Of a stretch of DNA of 64,000 bases, positions 36,363-45,721 are shown one piece after another; the stretch's first letter is position 1; each line of letters opens with the position of its first letter. The position numbers were made by a program, and so were the translations under genes. Source of the stretch: Thermoflavifilum sp. (GTDB taxonomy: Bacteria; Bacteroidota; Bacteroidia; Chitinophagales; Chitinophagaceae). Where the stretch lies: positions 248,001 to 312,000 of the forward strand of contig JAIMAQ010000001.1 of the NCBI GenBank assembly GCA_023511875.1, given 5' to 3'. The notes below the pieces were generated by a model, which did not search any database, was not told where the DNA came from, and was given only the letters and a program-made list of their open reading frames with translations.

Positions 36363-37565
36363 ATGTGGAATATTCATCGGCGTGAATTTTTGAAACTGGG
36401 CTCACTAGCCACTGCAGCCATGTTGGTACCTCGTTTCTTAAAAGCTTTTGAGCAGCCTACATTAGCCGAAGGCCAAAAAGTGCTGGTTATCATTCAGCTA
36501 TCTGGTGGAAACGACGGATTGAATACGGTAATCCCTTATCGAAATGATATCTACTATGCCAATCGGCCTCAGCTGGCCATTCCTCAACATCAAGTTGTTC
36601 GGCTAAACGATGATCAAGGCTTACACCCAGCCTTGCAAGGCCTTCAGGAGCTGTACGACAATGGTGAGCTGGCTATTTTGAATAGCGTAGGTTATCCAAA
36701 TCCCGACCGTTCTCATTTTCGATCGATGGATATTTGGCAAACAGCTAGCGACAGCAATCAGGTACTCACTACTGGCTGGGTAGGCCGCTATCTCGATGCC
36801 CAATGCAGTGGCTACCCGCATCCGGCCATGCAAGCCATTGAAGTAGACGATACGCTAAGCACGGCCCTGAAAGGTGCTCAATACACGGGTTTGGCCGTGC
36901 ACGACCCTAATCAACTCCATTTAGCCTGCGATGATCCTTTTTTCCGAGAAATTTTGAAAAAACCCATCGTGCCCAATGATCACCTGGAGGTAGATTATCT
37001 GTATAAAGTTATGGCAGAAACCGTTTCATCGGCCGATTATATTTATGATCAGGCTCGCCTTTATCACGACGATGGTACATATCCCGATACACAAATTGGC
37101 AAAGACCTGAAAATAGTGGCTTCTTTAATCCTGGCCGGCCTGCCTACTCGAGTATATTATCTTTCGTTGGGCAGTTTCGATACACATGTAAATCAACATC
37201 CTCAACAGCAACGCCTTTTCCAGCAGTTAAATGATGCCATTTTAGCTTTTCGCAACGATCTCAAAAAGCACGGCCGCTTTCAAGATGTCATGATGATGAC
37301 GTTTTCAGAGTTTGGTCGACGGGTGAGCCAAAATGCTAGCGCAGGTACCGATCATGGCACGGCCAACTGTATGTTTCTCATCTCAGGTGGGTTGAAGCGA
37401 CAAGGTATCTTGAATGACCCGCCTAATTTGCAAGATCTCGACCAAGGCGATTTGCGTTATCAGATCGATTTCAAACAAGTATATGCCACCCTTTTGCACC
37501 GCTGGCTAGAAACCGATGAAAGCGCCGTATTAGGGAAGCGTTATACTTACCTCGATTTTATTTGA
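36363..37565 (+). CDS. DUF1501 family protein, Tat-type export signal
   Basis: A 400-residue protein of the DUF1501 family, which has an alkaline-phosphatase/sulfatase-like fold. The start has HRREFLKLGSLATAAMLVP, a twin-arginine type signal (RREFLK). Family phrases are VIIQLSGGNDGLNTVIPY, SLGSFDTHVNQHPQQ and MTFSEFGRRVSQNASAGTDHG (given as SEFGRRV and GTDHG). The ATG at 36363 is the start because the signal begins there. It is almost certainly exported and paired with the upstream DUF1800 protein. The substrate is not known. Confidence 0.87.
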   Translation: MWNIHRREFLKLGSLATAAMLVPRFLKAFEQPTLAEGQKVLVIIQLSGGNDGLNTVIPYRNDIYYANRPQLAIPQHQVVRLNDDQGLHPALQGLQELYDNGELAILNSVGYPNPDRSHFRSMDIWQTASDSNQVLTTGWVGRYLDAQCSGYPHPAMQAIEVDDTLSTALKGAQYTGLAVHDPNQLHLACDDPFFREILKKPIVPNDHLEVDYLYKVMAETVSSADYIYDQARLYHDDGTYPDTQIGKDLKIVASLILAGLPTRVYYLSLGSFDTHVNQHPQQQRLFQQLNDAILAFRNDLKKHGRFQDVMMMTFSEFGRRVSQNASAGTDHGTANCMFLISGGLKRQGILNDPPNLQDLDQGDLRYQIDFKQVYATLLHRWLETDESAVLGKRYTYLDFI

Positions 37566-37633
37566 TTTTACACTGGCTTTATGATCTCCTAACAAGTTTT
37601 CCGTAAGTTAGCGGCCAGAACCCTTTGTATGGC

Positions 37634-38758
37634 ATGTATATTCAGGAAGTAACTCATCGACAGGCAGAGAAAGATTTTCTGCGGCTGCCGCGATATATTT
37701 ATCGAAACGATCCGAATTGGGTAAGTCCTTTGGAAAATGATATTCGGGATATTTTTGATCCCCAGCGAAACAGTTATTTTTCTCATGGAGTATGTACCCG
37801 ATGGGTGCTGTATGGAGATGGGGAAAAGCCTATAGGGCGCATCGCTGCTTTTATTGATGAACATCGGGCATATAAGTTCCCTCGTCCAACGGGTGGTGTA
37901 GGTTTTTTTGAGTGTATCAACGACCAGGAAGCTGCTCATTTATTGTTTGATACAGCTAAGAATTGGTTGCAACAACGGGGCATGCAGGCCATGGAGGGTC
38001 CTATTAATTTCGGTGAAAACGATCGCTACTGGGGCTTGCTGGTGGAGGGGTTTAAACCACCTAGCTTTGGGATGAATTATAATCCGCCTTACTACCGGGA
38101 GTTGTTCGAACGTTATGGATTCGAAAAGGCTTACGATCAATACACCAATTTTTTAGATGCAACTGTGCCCATGCCCGAGCGCTTTACTAAAATAGCCGAT
38201 TGGGTGATGCGCAAGCCGGGTTATCATTTTGAGCATTTTCAACTGAAAAATCAAGAAAAATTCTTCCGTGACTTTCAAGAAATCTATAATGATGCCTGGA
38301 GCGATTTTCCTAATTTCACGCCCATAAGCCTCGATACTATTCGCGACGTATTTCGGCAAATGCGCCCCATTCTCGATGAAAAAATCATATGGTTTGCTTA
38401 TTACCAGCAAGAACCTGTTTCGTTTATCGTTTGCCTGCCCGACGCCAATCAAATATTAAAACACGTCAATGGCAAGCTTAACCTTTGGGGCAAACTTAAG
38501 TTTTTATGGTATCGATACACCCATAACATCGACCGTTTGCGGATTATCGTAATGGGTTGTAAAAAGCGTTTTCAAAATCATGGTTTGGAATCGGCTCTCA
38601 TTCGGTGTTTACAAGAAGAAGTACTTCCCCGTCAAACAGTGAAAGGTGTGGAACTGGCTTGGGTAGGCGATTTCAATGAGAAAATGATGGCATTACATCG
38701 GGCTACCGGAGCAAAAACAGATAAAATACATCGTACCTATCGATATGAGTTTTCTTGA
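37634..38758 (+). CDS. GNAT-like acetyltransferase family protein (YghO-like)
   Basis: A 374-residue protein. The first half (about 1-150) resembles a GNAT N-terminal region with RLPRYIYRNDPNWVSPLENDI, GRIAAFIDEH and GFFECINDQEAAHLLFDTA (in pieces GFFECIND and AHLLFDTAKNWL), and the middle has GPINFGENDRYWGLLVEGF. The C-terminal part has a second acyltransferase-like segment (VIMGCKKRFQNHGLESALI). Such proteins are found as single genes in many Bacteroidota; their substrate is not known. The ATG at 37634 is preferred to a TTG three codons earlier. Confidence 0.6.
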   Translation: MYIQEVTHRQAEKDFLRLPRYIYRNDPNWVSPLENDIRDIFDPQRNSYFSHGVCTRWVLYGDGEKPIGRIAAFIDEHRAYKFPRPTGGVGFFECINDQEAAHLLFDTAKNWLQQRGMQAMEGPINFGENDRYWGLLVEGFKPPSFGMNYNPPYYRELFERYGFEKAYDQYTNFLDATVPMPERFTKIADWVMRKPGYHFEHFQLKNQEKFFRDFQEIYNDAWSDFPNFTPISLDTIRDVFRQMRPILDEKIIWFAYYQQEPVSFIVCLPDANQILKHVNGKLNLWGKLKFLWYRYTHNIDRLRIIVMGCKKRFQNHGLESALIRCLQEEVLPRQTVKGVELAWVGDFNEKMMALHRATGAKTDKIHRTYRYEFS

Positions 38759-38808
38759 TATTGATTAAGCACTGCGATCATGCACATGCTCTGCATGGAA
38801 TCAAATGC

Positions 38809-39903
38809 TTACATCGTTTCTTCAAAAATATTTTCCGGCATCCGGTTTTGTTTCAGCAACTCATAATGCTTCTTCAACGAATACCAAAGGGGATAGCTTC
38901 GGTAAGGTAAGCCATGCTTTTGAGCTTCTTCTCGCAAAATAGCCGTGACTTCTGGATAATATACATGATTGATGTTGGGAAATAAATGATGCGCCACATG
39001 ATAATTGAAACATCCCATGAAGAAGCGGGTAAACCAATTATCGTGAGTCACATCATTGGTGTTTTTCAACTGATGCATAAACCAGGGGTGTGGAATTTGG
39101 TTATGCTCGTCGGGCAAGGGGAATTCATTTTCTGTATTGGCATGAGGCGATAGCAGCACAATGAGTGAGAAAATACTGGCAGTGAAGATAAAGATGAGAA
39201 AAGCAGCAATGGCTTGCCCCCAGCTAATGGGCAATACCCACTTCGGAATTACAATCGTATAAAACAAAAAGAAGGCCTTGAAGAAAAACAACTTGTAATA
39301 TTCTTTTCGCGGAATTTGCGTGACTTTCCAAACGGGTTTTTTCTTGTTAAAAAAGTCTTTAAAATCACGTACCAGCAACCAATTGAGCAAATAAAATGGA
39401 TAAATCATGGGTAAATAAATATGCTGGTATTTATGAATCTTGCTATAGGGGCCATAAGGAAATACTCGCGCCAAATCACTCTGCTCAATATCGCTATCCC
39501 ACCCCATGATATTGGGATAATTATGATGCAATCGGGTATGCCGAATACGCCAGACATAACTATTAGCGCCCATGATATCAAAAAAATGAATGTATAATTC
39601 ATTTAGCCATTTCTTTTTCCAGAGCACACCATGTACTGCATCGTGAATTTGATTGAGGAAAATGATCACCAGCAGTAGACCCATAACAAAATAGGCTCCA
39701 TAAAGCACATAAATATGACTACCCCAGATCAATGCCGTAGCATATGCAGCAAAAAATAAGGCAGGAAACAAAATTGCTTTAACACGAATTTGCCAGCTGC
39801 GTATAGGTTCTAACTCTTTTACCACTGCATGGGCCTTACGTTTGATTTCCCTAAAGAGTTCTTCGTCGGGCGATTTGTGGAAAACAGGTTTCACAGCTTC
39901 CAT
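38809..39903 (-). CDS. Membrane fatty acid desaturase
   Basis: A 364-residue membrane enzyme that introduces a double bond into acyl chains with a di-iron centre. Three histidine boxes are intact: HDAVH (His87 to His91), HTRLHH (His122 to His127) and HVAHH (His302 to His306). At least four hydrophobic segments lie between them (about 43-82 and 210-252). The long spacing and HDAVHG resemble the linoleoyl-CoA/delta-6 type desaturase group, but no cytochrome b5 domain is fused. The regiospecificity cannot be told. It may adjust membrane fluidity. Confidence 0.88.
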   Translation of the reverse strand: MEAVKPVFHKSPDEELFREIKRKAHAVVKELEPIRSWQIRVKAILFPALFFAAYATALIWGSHIYVLYGAYFVMGLLLVIIFLNQIHDAVHGVLWKKKWLNELYIHFFDIMGANSYVWRIRHTRLHHNYPNIMGWDSDIEQSDLARVFPYGPYSKIHKYQHIYLPMIYPFYLLNWLLVRDFKDFFNKKKPVWKVTQIPRKEYYKLFFFKAFFLFYTIVIPKWVLPISWGQAIAAFLIFIFTASIFSLIVLLSPHANTENEFPLPDEHNQIPHPWFMHQLKNTNDVTHDNWFTRFFMGCFNYHVAHHLFPNINHVYYPEVTAILREEAQKHGLPYRSYPLWYSLKKHYELLKQNRMPENIFEETM

Positions 39904-39923
39904 AGCTTCCGATTTTGTACATT

Positions 39924-39931
39924 CAAAATTA
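39924..39931 (-). promoter_or_regulatory. -7 box of the desaturase gene
   Basis: The minus strand reads TAATTTTG, matching TAnnTTTG, 20 bp before the ATG at 39903. No -33 TTTG is visible. Confidence 0.45.
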
Positions 39932-40053
39932 GAAAATTTTCAGGCCACAATATGGCCTCTCAGTCATGCTTTTGTCACGACCATCATATACATTTTTGAT
40001 TGGATGATTGATGATGTAAAATGGAGGCAATGAGTTTAGATGGATCCAGTTGT

Positions 40054-41724
40054 TTAATAAGATCCTGTTTTTTCATATACCACGCGGGCTACCCATTTGC
40101 TCAATAGGAGCATGATAAAACCCGCAATGGCTGCGGCGATCACCAGGATCAGAAAATAATATTTCTTATCGATGAAGCTATCCCAGAAACTAGCCATTAA
40201 TCCCGCCAATTTACCCGCAATGGAATTGACCAGAAACCAACCACCCATCATGAGAGCGGTAAGTCGAGTGGGAGAGAGTTTGGATACCATTGATAAACCT
40301 ATTGGGCTTACGAGTAATTCACCAATCGTAAACACTGCATAAGTAGCAATGACCCATAACATGCTGGCTTTATCGACATACACGTCGCGCGTCATGATGG
40401 CAATCACCATCAGTAACGATGAAAGACCAGCTACCCAGATTCCTAGAGTGACCTTGATGGGTGTAGTAGGTTCTTTGCCTTTACGACGCAGGCGGCTGAA
40501 AAGGCCTACCAGTAATGGGGTAAATACGATGATGAAAAACGGATTGACCGATTGAAAGATTTCTGTAGACAATAAATGCAATTTTCCACTTGCAGGCCAT
40601 TGGCTATGGGGTAGATTTTGAAAATAAGGATCGATGCCTTTGACCATAACGGTGGTTCCCTGTGCATTGGTTTGGGCTCGGAAATAACGATCAACCTTCA
40701 CTACCATTTGTGAATCGGTTGTTACCATTTGGAGCATGCCAAAAGGCTTGGCAATTTTTTCCAATGCTGGAGGCATCTGTCGGTTGGTATATTGATCGGC
40801 CCATATTGTGAGGCCAGTGCTGTTTTGGTTGTATATGACCCAGAAAACGGTGGAAACCAAGAAAAAGGCAAACAAGGCACCAAGCCCGCGCTTGTCTTCT
40901 GAATTGGCGCGGAAGTATAGGCTACCATAAAAAATGATGATGGGGATGCAAGCAAACATGAATGCATCGTTGGATCGGGTGCCAAAAATCGTGTGGCCAG
41001 TGAAACTGCTGAAGAAATAACCTATGAGTGCGGCAATTAAAGCTGGTAAAAACACATATCCCAGAATTTGGCTAATGGGCATGTCTTCTTTTTGTATGGG
41101 TTTTTTTACATCACCTTCTTTTATATAACGCATCCCAGAAAGAAACCAAATCAATCCAATCGTCATGCCCACACCAGCAGCAGCAAATGCATATCCCCAG
41201 CCAAAATGGTTGCGCATATACGCAGCTACAAAATTGCATACGAAGGCACCGAGGTTAATGCCCATGTAAAAAATGTTGTAGGCCACATCTTTTTTAGGCC
41301 GTAAGTCTTCTCGGTTATACAGGTTCCCCAGAATTGTACTGATATTGGGTTTGAAAAAGCCGTTGCCCAGAATAATCAGCAAGAGCGAGATATACATAGC
41401 CGTATTACCAGGCAAAGCAAGTCCATAGTAGCCAGCAGCCAATAAGATTCCGCCCAGGATCACGGCCCTACGATATCCCAGATAACGATCGGCCAAAAGC
41501 CCGCCAATAAACGGTGTGAGGTACACGAGTGCAATGTAAGATCCAACGAGGTCGGCAGCCCTTCTGGTATCAAAGCCTTTGCCTCCATGACTAATGGGAT
41601 CAATTAAGTAAAGCAAAAAAATGCCTACCATCAGGTAATAACCAAAACGTTCCCACATCTCAGTGAAAAACAACACATACAATCCAGGATGGTGCCCCTT
41701 TCGGGTAGTGGGTTTGCCCTCCAT
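40054..41724 (-). CDS. POT-family proton-dependent oligopeptide transporter
   Basis: A 556-residue MFS-type membrane protein that imports di- and tripeptides with protons. The PTR2 signature ExxERFxYY is exact in EMWERFGYY (residues 22-30). YLTPFIGGLLADRYLGYRR (motif A-like) and GNGFFKPNISTILG match PTR2. Twelve or more membrane helices are present, with a larger periplasmic insertion of about 100 residues around 290-390, common in bacterial POTs of this group. The ATG at 41724 fits; a TTG at 41772 is less likely. It is divergent from purD. Confidence 0.9.
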   Translation of the reverse strand: MEGKPTTRKGHHPGLYVLFFTEMWERFGYYLMVGIFLLYLIDPISHGGKGFDTRRAADLVGSYIALVYLTPFIGGLLADRYLGYRRAVILGGILLAAGYYGLALPGNTAMYISLLLIILGNGFFKPNISTILGNLYNREDLRPKKDVAYNIFYMGINLGAFVCNFVAAYMRNHFGWGYAFAAAGVGMTIGLIWFLSGMRYIKEGDVKKPIQKEDMPISQILGYVFLPALIAALIGYFFSSFTGHTIFGTRSNDAFMFACIPIIIFYGSLYFRANSEDKRGLGALFAFFLVSTVFWVIYNQNSTGLTIWADQYTNRQMPPALEKIAKPFGMLQMVTTDSQMVVKVDRYFRAQTNAQGTTVMVKGIDPYFQNLPHSQWPASGKLHLLSTEIFQSVNPFFIIVFTPLLVGLFSRLRRKGKEPTTPIKVTLGIWVAGLSSLLMVIAIMTRDVYVDKASMLWVIATYAVFTIGELLVSPIGLSMVSKLSPTRLTALMMGGWFLVNSIAGKLAGLMASFWDSFIDKKYYFLILVIAAAIAGFIMLLLSKWVARVVYEKTGSY

Positions 41725-41831
41725 AAGCTTGTAGATTTTGTGATCTGTGTGAATTAAAGGCGTAAAATACAATAAAATTTATTTTGGGTGAGAACAGAAC
41801 AGTTTGAAAATCTTTTCTTTGCAGAAAAAAA

Positions 41832-43124
41832 GTGCGCATTCTTATTTTAGGTTCCGGGGCACGTGAACATGCGTTGGCATGGAAACTCAGCCAGAGCGCT
41901 CGTTGCGATCGGATCTACGTGGCTCCAGGTAATGCAGGTACTGCCGCATTGGCCGAAAATGTAGATCTCTCCCCTATTGATCTGCCCGCTATTGCTGCAT
42001 TTTGCCGTGCAGAGCAAATAGATTATGTGGTGCCAGGCTCAGAAGACTCTCTAGTAGCTGGTATTGTCGATGCCATGGCTGATACGCCAGGCCTCAATCG
42101 AGTGCAGGTGATTGGTCCATCAAAAGCTGCAGCCCAGCTGGAAGGCAGTAAGGCATTTGCTAAGGCGTTTATGCAACGCCATGGGATTCCTACAGCTTCA
42201 TATCGCGTATTTCAGCAGGCAGAATTAGAAGCCGCTAAGGCTTATGTTGCCTCGCATCCCTTACCCATAGTATTGAAGGCCGATGGTTTGGCCGCAGGCA
42301 AAGGTGTGTTGATTTGCGAGCAGGCAGAACAAGCGGTGGCTGCCCTGGAAGAGATATTTATCCATGAAAGATTTGGTCGGGCGGGAAAACAAGTAGTCAT
42401 TGAGCAATATCTACGCGGAATCGAATTATCGGTATTCATTTTCACAGATGGTGAACATTATGTATTGTTGCCCGAAGCAAAAGATTATAAGCGCATCGGC
42501 GAAGGCGATACAGGCTTGAATACAGGAGGCATGGGAGCCGTGTCGCCCGTGCCAGTGGCCGATAAGGCTTTTATGAAAAAAGTTGAACAACGTATCATTC
42601 AACCCACTTTGCAAGGAATGCGTGAAGAAGGAATGCCTTATCGTGGATTTTTGTTTTTCGGATTGATGCAGGTGGCAGCAGATCCGTACGTGATTGAATA
42701 CAATTGTAGGCTGGGTGATCCAGAAACGGAGGCGATTTTGCCGCGTCTACAAACCGATTTAACCGATATGTTTTTCCAATTCCAGACGGGCAGCCTAGCA
42801 CGACTATCAATGACTATTTCTCCTCTGCATGCGTTCACCGTGGTGCTGGCATCTGCAGGCTATCCAGGACCTTATCGCAAAGGCATTCCCATTCGGCTGC
42901 CCAACAGTTGGCCTGCCAATAGTCTGGTATTTCATGCAGGCACTCGTTGGGAAAACGGTCGATTAGTTACTGCTGGAGGTAGAGTAATAAGTATCACCTC
43001 TCTGGGGAATCAATTGTCTGAAGCCAGAGAATTTTCCCTACAACTAGCAAATCAAATCGATTTTGAAGGAAAATATTTTCGAAAGGATATTGGTTGGGAG
43101 TTTTTGCCTACAAAAACAGAATAA
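41832..43124 (+). CDS. purD: Phosphoribosylamine-glycine ligase
   Basis: Joins phosphoribosylamine and glycine with ATP in purine synthesis. The protein is 430 residues, ATP-grasp fold. Marks are LILGSGAREHALAWKL at the N-terminus, VLKADGLAAGKGVLIC, the purD signature LNTGGMGAVSPVP and EYNCRLGDPETEAILPRL. The GTG at 41832 is the only start in place for the family. A CTTTGC sequence resembling a -7 box lies just upstream. Confidence 0.95.
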   Translation: MRILILGSGAREHALAWKLSQSARCDRIYVAPGNAGTAALAENVDLSPIDLPAIAAFCRAEQIDYVVPGSEDSLVAGIVDAMADTPGLNRVQVIGPSKAAAQLEGSKAFAKAFMQRHGIPTASYRVFQQAELEAAKAYVASHPLPIVLKADGLAAGKGVLICEQAEQAVAALEEIFIHERFGRAGKQVVIEQYLRGIELSVFIFTDGEHYVLLPEAKDYKRIGEGDTGLNTGGMGAVSPVPVADKAFMKKVEQRIIQPTLQGMREEGMPYRGFLFFGLMQVAADPYVIEYNCRLGDPETEAILPRLQTDLTDMFFQFQTGSLARLSMTISPLHAFTVVLASAGYPGPYRKGIPIRLPNSWPANSLVFHAGTRWENGRLVTAGGRVISITSLGNQLSEAREFSLQLANQIDFEGKYFRKDIGWEFLPTKTE

Positions 43125-43211
43125 AATCAACTGTACACACGTTTATGAAAATTATATCAACTTTGCAAACACATTTTTTATCTCTTTATCTGATACTACG
43201 TTGTTTTTCCT

Positions 43212-44234
43212 ATGGGATTTCTCAATTTCATGACGCAAGACCTGGCTATTGATTTAGGTACAGCCAACACGCTAATCATCCATAACGATCAGGTAGTGGT
43301 AGATGAGCCTTCTATTGTCGCTGTGGAACGTGCCACAGGCAAAATCATTGCTGTGGGAAAGAAGGCTATGATGATGCATGAAAAAACACATGAATATATC
43401 CGCACCATTAGGCCGTTGAAAGATGGGGTGATTGCCGATTTCAATGCCGCTGAGGGTATGCTTCGGGAGATGATTAAAATGGTGTATCCGAAAAAACCAT
43501 TCTTCACTCCCAGCTGGCGTATGGTCATCTGTATCCCTTCGAGCATTACGGAAGTGGAGAAGCGCGCCGTACGTGATTCGGCAGAGCAGGCTGGAGCCAA
43601 AGAGGTCTATCTCATCCACGAGCCCATGGCAGCTGCCTTAGGTATTGGTATTGATGTGGAAGAGCCAGTGGGCAACATGATCATTGATATTGGTGGAGGC
43701 ACCACAGGTATTTCGGTTATTGCCCTGGCTGGTATTGTATGCGACCAATCGATTCGCATCGCCGGCGACGAGTTTACTGCTGATATCATGGAAGCCTTGC
43801 GGCGTTACCATAGCTTGCTTATTGGAGAGCGTACTGCCGAACAGATTAAAGTACAAGTAGGCTCTGCATTAAAAGAACTGGATAATCCTCCCGATGATAT
43901 TCCTGTGAATGGTCGAGATCTGGTGACAGGGATACCTAAGCAGATCATGGTTTCTTATCAGGAAATTGCAGAGGCGCTCGATAAGTCGATATTTAAAATT
44001 GAAGAGGCTATTCTCAAGGCTTTAGAAACCACACCGCCCGAATTAGCTGCCGATATTTATCGCAGGGGGTTATACTTAACTGGTGGAGGGGCTTTGTTGC
44101 GAGGCCTAGATAAGCGTTTGGCGCAAAAGATTAAATTGCCAGTGCATGTAGCCGACGATCCATTGCGTGCAGTGGTGAGAGGCACGGGTATCGCCTTAAA
44201 GCATATTGGGAAATATCCATTCCTGATGCAATAG
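43212..44234 (+). CDS. mreB: Rod shape-determining actin homologue
   Basis: A bacterial actin that organises lateral wall synthesis on the inner membrane. The protein is 340 residues. Phosphate loops are DLGTANTLI and DIGGGTTGIS, and the adenosine loop is TGGGALLRGLDKRL. The N-terminal MGFLNFMTQD is a short amphipathic membrane anchor as in many MreB. It starts the cluster mreB-mreC-mreD-PBP2-rodA, with small gaps throughout. A TTTGC box at about 43160 could be a promoter, one base off consensus. Confidence 0.97.
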   Translation: MGFLNFMTQDLAIDLGTANTLIIHNDQVVVDEPSIVAVERATGKIIAVGKKAMMMHEKTHEYIRTIRPLKDGVIADFNAAEGMLREMIKMVYPKKPFFTPSWRMVICIPSSITEVEKRAVRDSAEQAGAKEVYLIHEPMAAALGIGIDVEEPVGNMIIDIGGGTTGISVIALAGIVCDQSIRIAGDEFTADIMEALRRYHSLLIGERTAEQIKVQVGSALKELDNPPDDIPVNGRDLVTGIPKQIMVSYQEIAEALDKSIFKIEEAILKALETTPPELAADIYRRGLYLTGGGALLRGLDKRLAQKIKLPVHVADDPLRAVVRGTGIALKHIGKYPFLMQ

Positions 44235-44268
44235 ATAGATCATCCCTTATTTTGCATAAAATAAGCTT

Positions 44269-45099
44269 GTGCGCAACCTGATTCTATTCATCCGGCGTTA
44301 TTTCAATTTGCTGCTATTTATTACTATTGAATTGGTTTGCTTAAACCAGGTGTTTACCCAAAACCCGTTTCAGCAAACGGTGTTTTTGCAGTTTTCTGAA
44401 GAATGGATGGGCAACTTGTACCAACGTTATCATCGGATAATGAGTTATTTTCATCTCAAAGAAGTGAACGACAGCTTATTGGCAGAAAATGCCCGCCTAC
44501 GCAATGCACTTCGCAACAATTTCACTCGCCCCGATACTTCCCAGATTGTGGTGCGCGATACGGCACAACATCGGCAGTATCTGTATTTACCTGCCGAGGT
44601 GGTCAACAACAGCATTATACATGCCAGCAATTATTTTACCATTCATCGGGGTAGATTGGAGGGGGTGGAACCCCATATGGGAGTGATAAGCCCTAATGGT
44701 GTTGCCGGTGTGGTTGTTCAGGTAAGCAACCATTATGCACTGGTGATGTCGTTGTTGCATAAAGAATCGCGCATTAGTGTACGACTCAAGCGCACAGGTG
44801 ATATTGGCTATGTGTATTGGGATGGGCATAACTCCTATACGGCTATCTTGGCCGATATTCCGCGCAGTGTGAACCTGTATCGCAATGATACCGTTGTTAC
44901 CAGTGGGTTTTCGATCATGTTTCCTCCCGGATTACCAGTAGGGTTTGTGGAGAAAATTGCACATCAACCAGCTAGTAATTTTCAAATAGCTCGTATCAGG
45001 TTGGCGACCAATTTCAGTAGGTTACGGTATGTGTATGTCATCAAAAACTTTGATGCCGCCGAGCAAACACAGATAGAGTCGAATATTCCCAAGCCATGA
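44269..45099 (+). CDS. mreC: Rod shape-determining protein MreC
   Basis: A 276-residue elongasome scaffold in the periplasm. It has one N-terminal membrane segment (LLLFITIELVCLN), a coiled-coil of about 40 residues (NLYQRYHRIMSYFHLKEVND in part) and the beta-domain beginning LPAEVVNNSIIH, with GVISPNGVAGVVVQVS. The start is a GTG at 44269. It overlaps mreD by 4 bp. Confidence 0.93.
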   Translation: MRNLILFIRRYFNLLLFITIELVCLNQVFTQNPFQQTVFLQFSEEWMGNLYQRYHRIMSYFHLKEVNDSLLAENARLRNALRNNFTRPDTSQIVVRDTAQHRQYLYLPAEVVNNSIIHASNYFTIHRGRLEGVEPHMGVISPNGVAGVVVQVSNHYALVMSLLHKESRISVRLKRTGDIGYVYWDGHNSYTAILADIPRSVNLYRNDTVVTSGFSIMFPPGLPVGFVEKIAHQPASNFQIARIRLATNFSRLRYVYVIKNFDAAEQTQIESNIPKP

Positions 45100-45617
45100 G
45101 TGAATTGCTGAAAAATATTGTTCGTTTTGTGTTGCTGATGTTTGTTCAGTTATTCATTTTGAACAATATCATGCTCAATGGGTTTGTGCAACCCTATTTG
45201 TATATGTTATTCATCTTATTGTTGCCATTTCAAACGCCTCGATGGTTCTTGCTCATTCTGGGAGCTGCTACAGGTTGGGTAATGGATAATTTTATGCATA
45301 CGCCCGGATTGCATGCTGCAGCATGTACGGTAGTTGCTTATTTGCGACCTTTTCTCATTGGAGTGCTCTCTCCCCAAGGTGGCTTTGAAGACCTACATCG
45401 TTCGCCCTCACCAGCTACGATGGGGTTTGGCAAATTTTTCTTTTATGCGGGTATGCTGGTTTTGATCCATCATCTGGTGTATTTTTCGTTAGAGATTTTA
45501 AGTTTTCAAGATTTGGCATATTTGGCAACGAAAATTTTGGTATCTACCTTGGTTACCTTGTTGTTGATTTTTGTGTATGGATTGTTGTTTTTTGAGTGGA
45601 AAGCAGTGCGGAGATGA
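45096..45617 (+). CDS. mreD: Rod shape-determining protein MreD
   Basis: A 173-residue integral membrane protein with about five helices. Sequence conservation is low in this family; the call rests on position after mreC, size and hydrophobicity (FVLLMFVQLFILNNIML, then YLYMLFILLLPFQ) and a central VMDNF motif. The ATG overlaps the mreC stop. Confidence 0.85.
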   Translation: MSELLKNIVRFVLLMFVQLFILNNIMLNGFVQPYLYMLFILLLPFQTPRWFLLILGAATGWVMDNFMHTPGLHAAACTVVAYLRPFLIGVLSPQGGFEDLHRSPSPATMGFGKFFFYAGMLVLIHHLVYFSLEILSFQDLAYLATKILVSTLVTLLLIFVYGLLFFEWKAVRR

Positions 45618-45721
45618 ATGTTATAAATTTTTCAATTCGTTTACGTATGCGCCTCTAGCTTTTAGTAGGTTTGCGTGTCATCTCGTATATCCAAGGTGGC
45701 GGTGTTGTAGCTTTATGGAAT

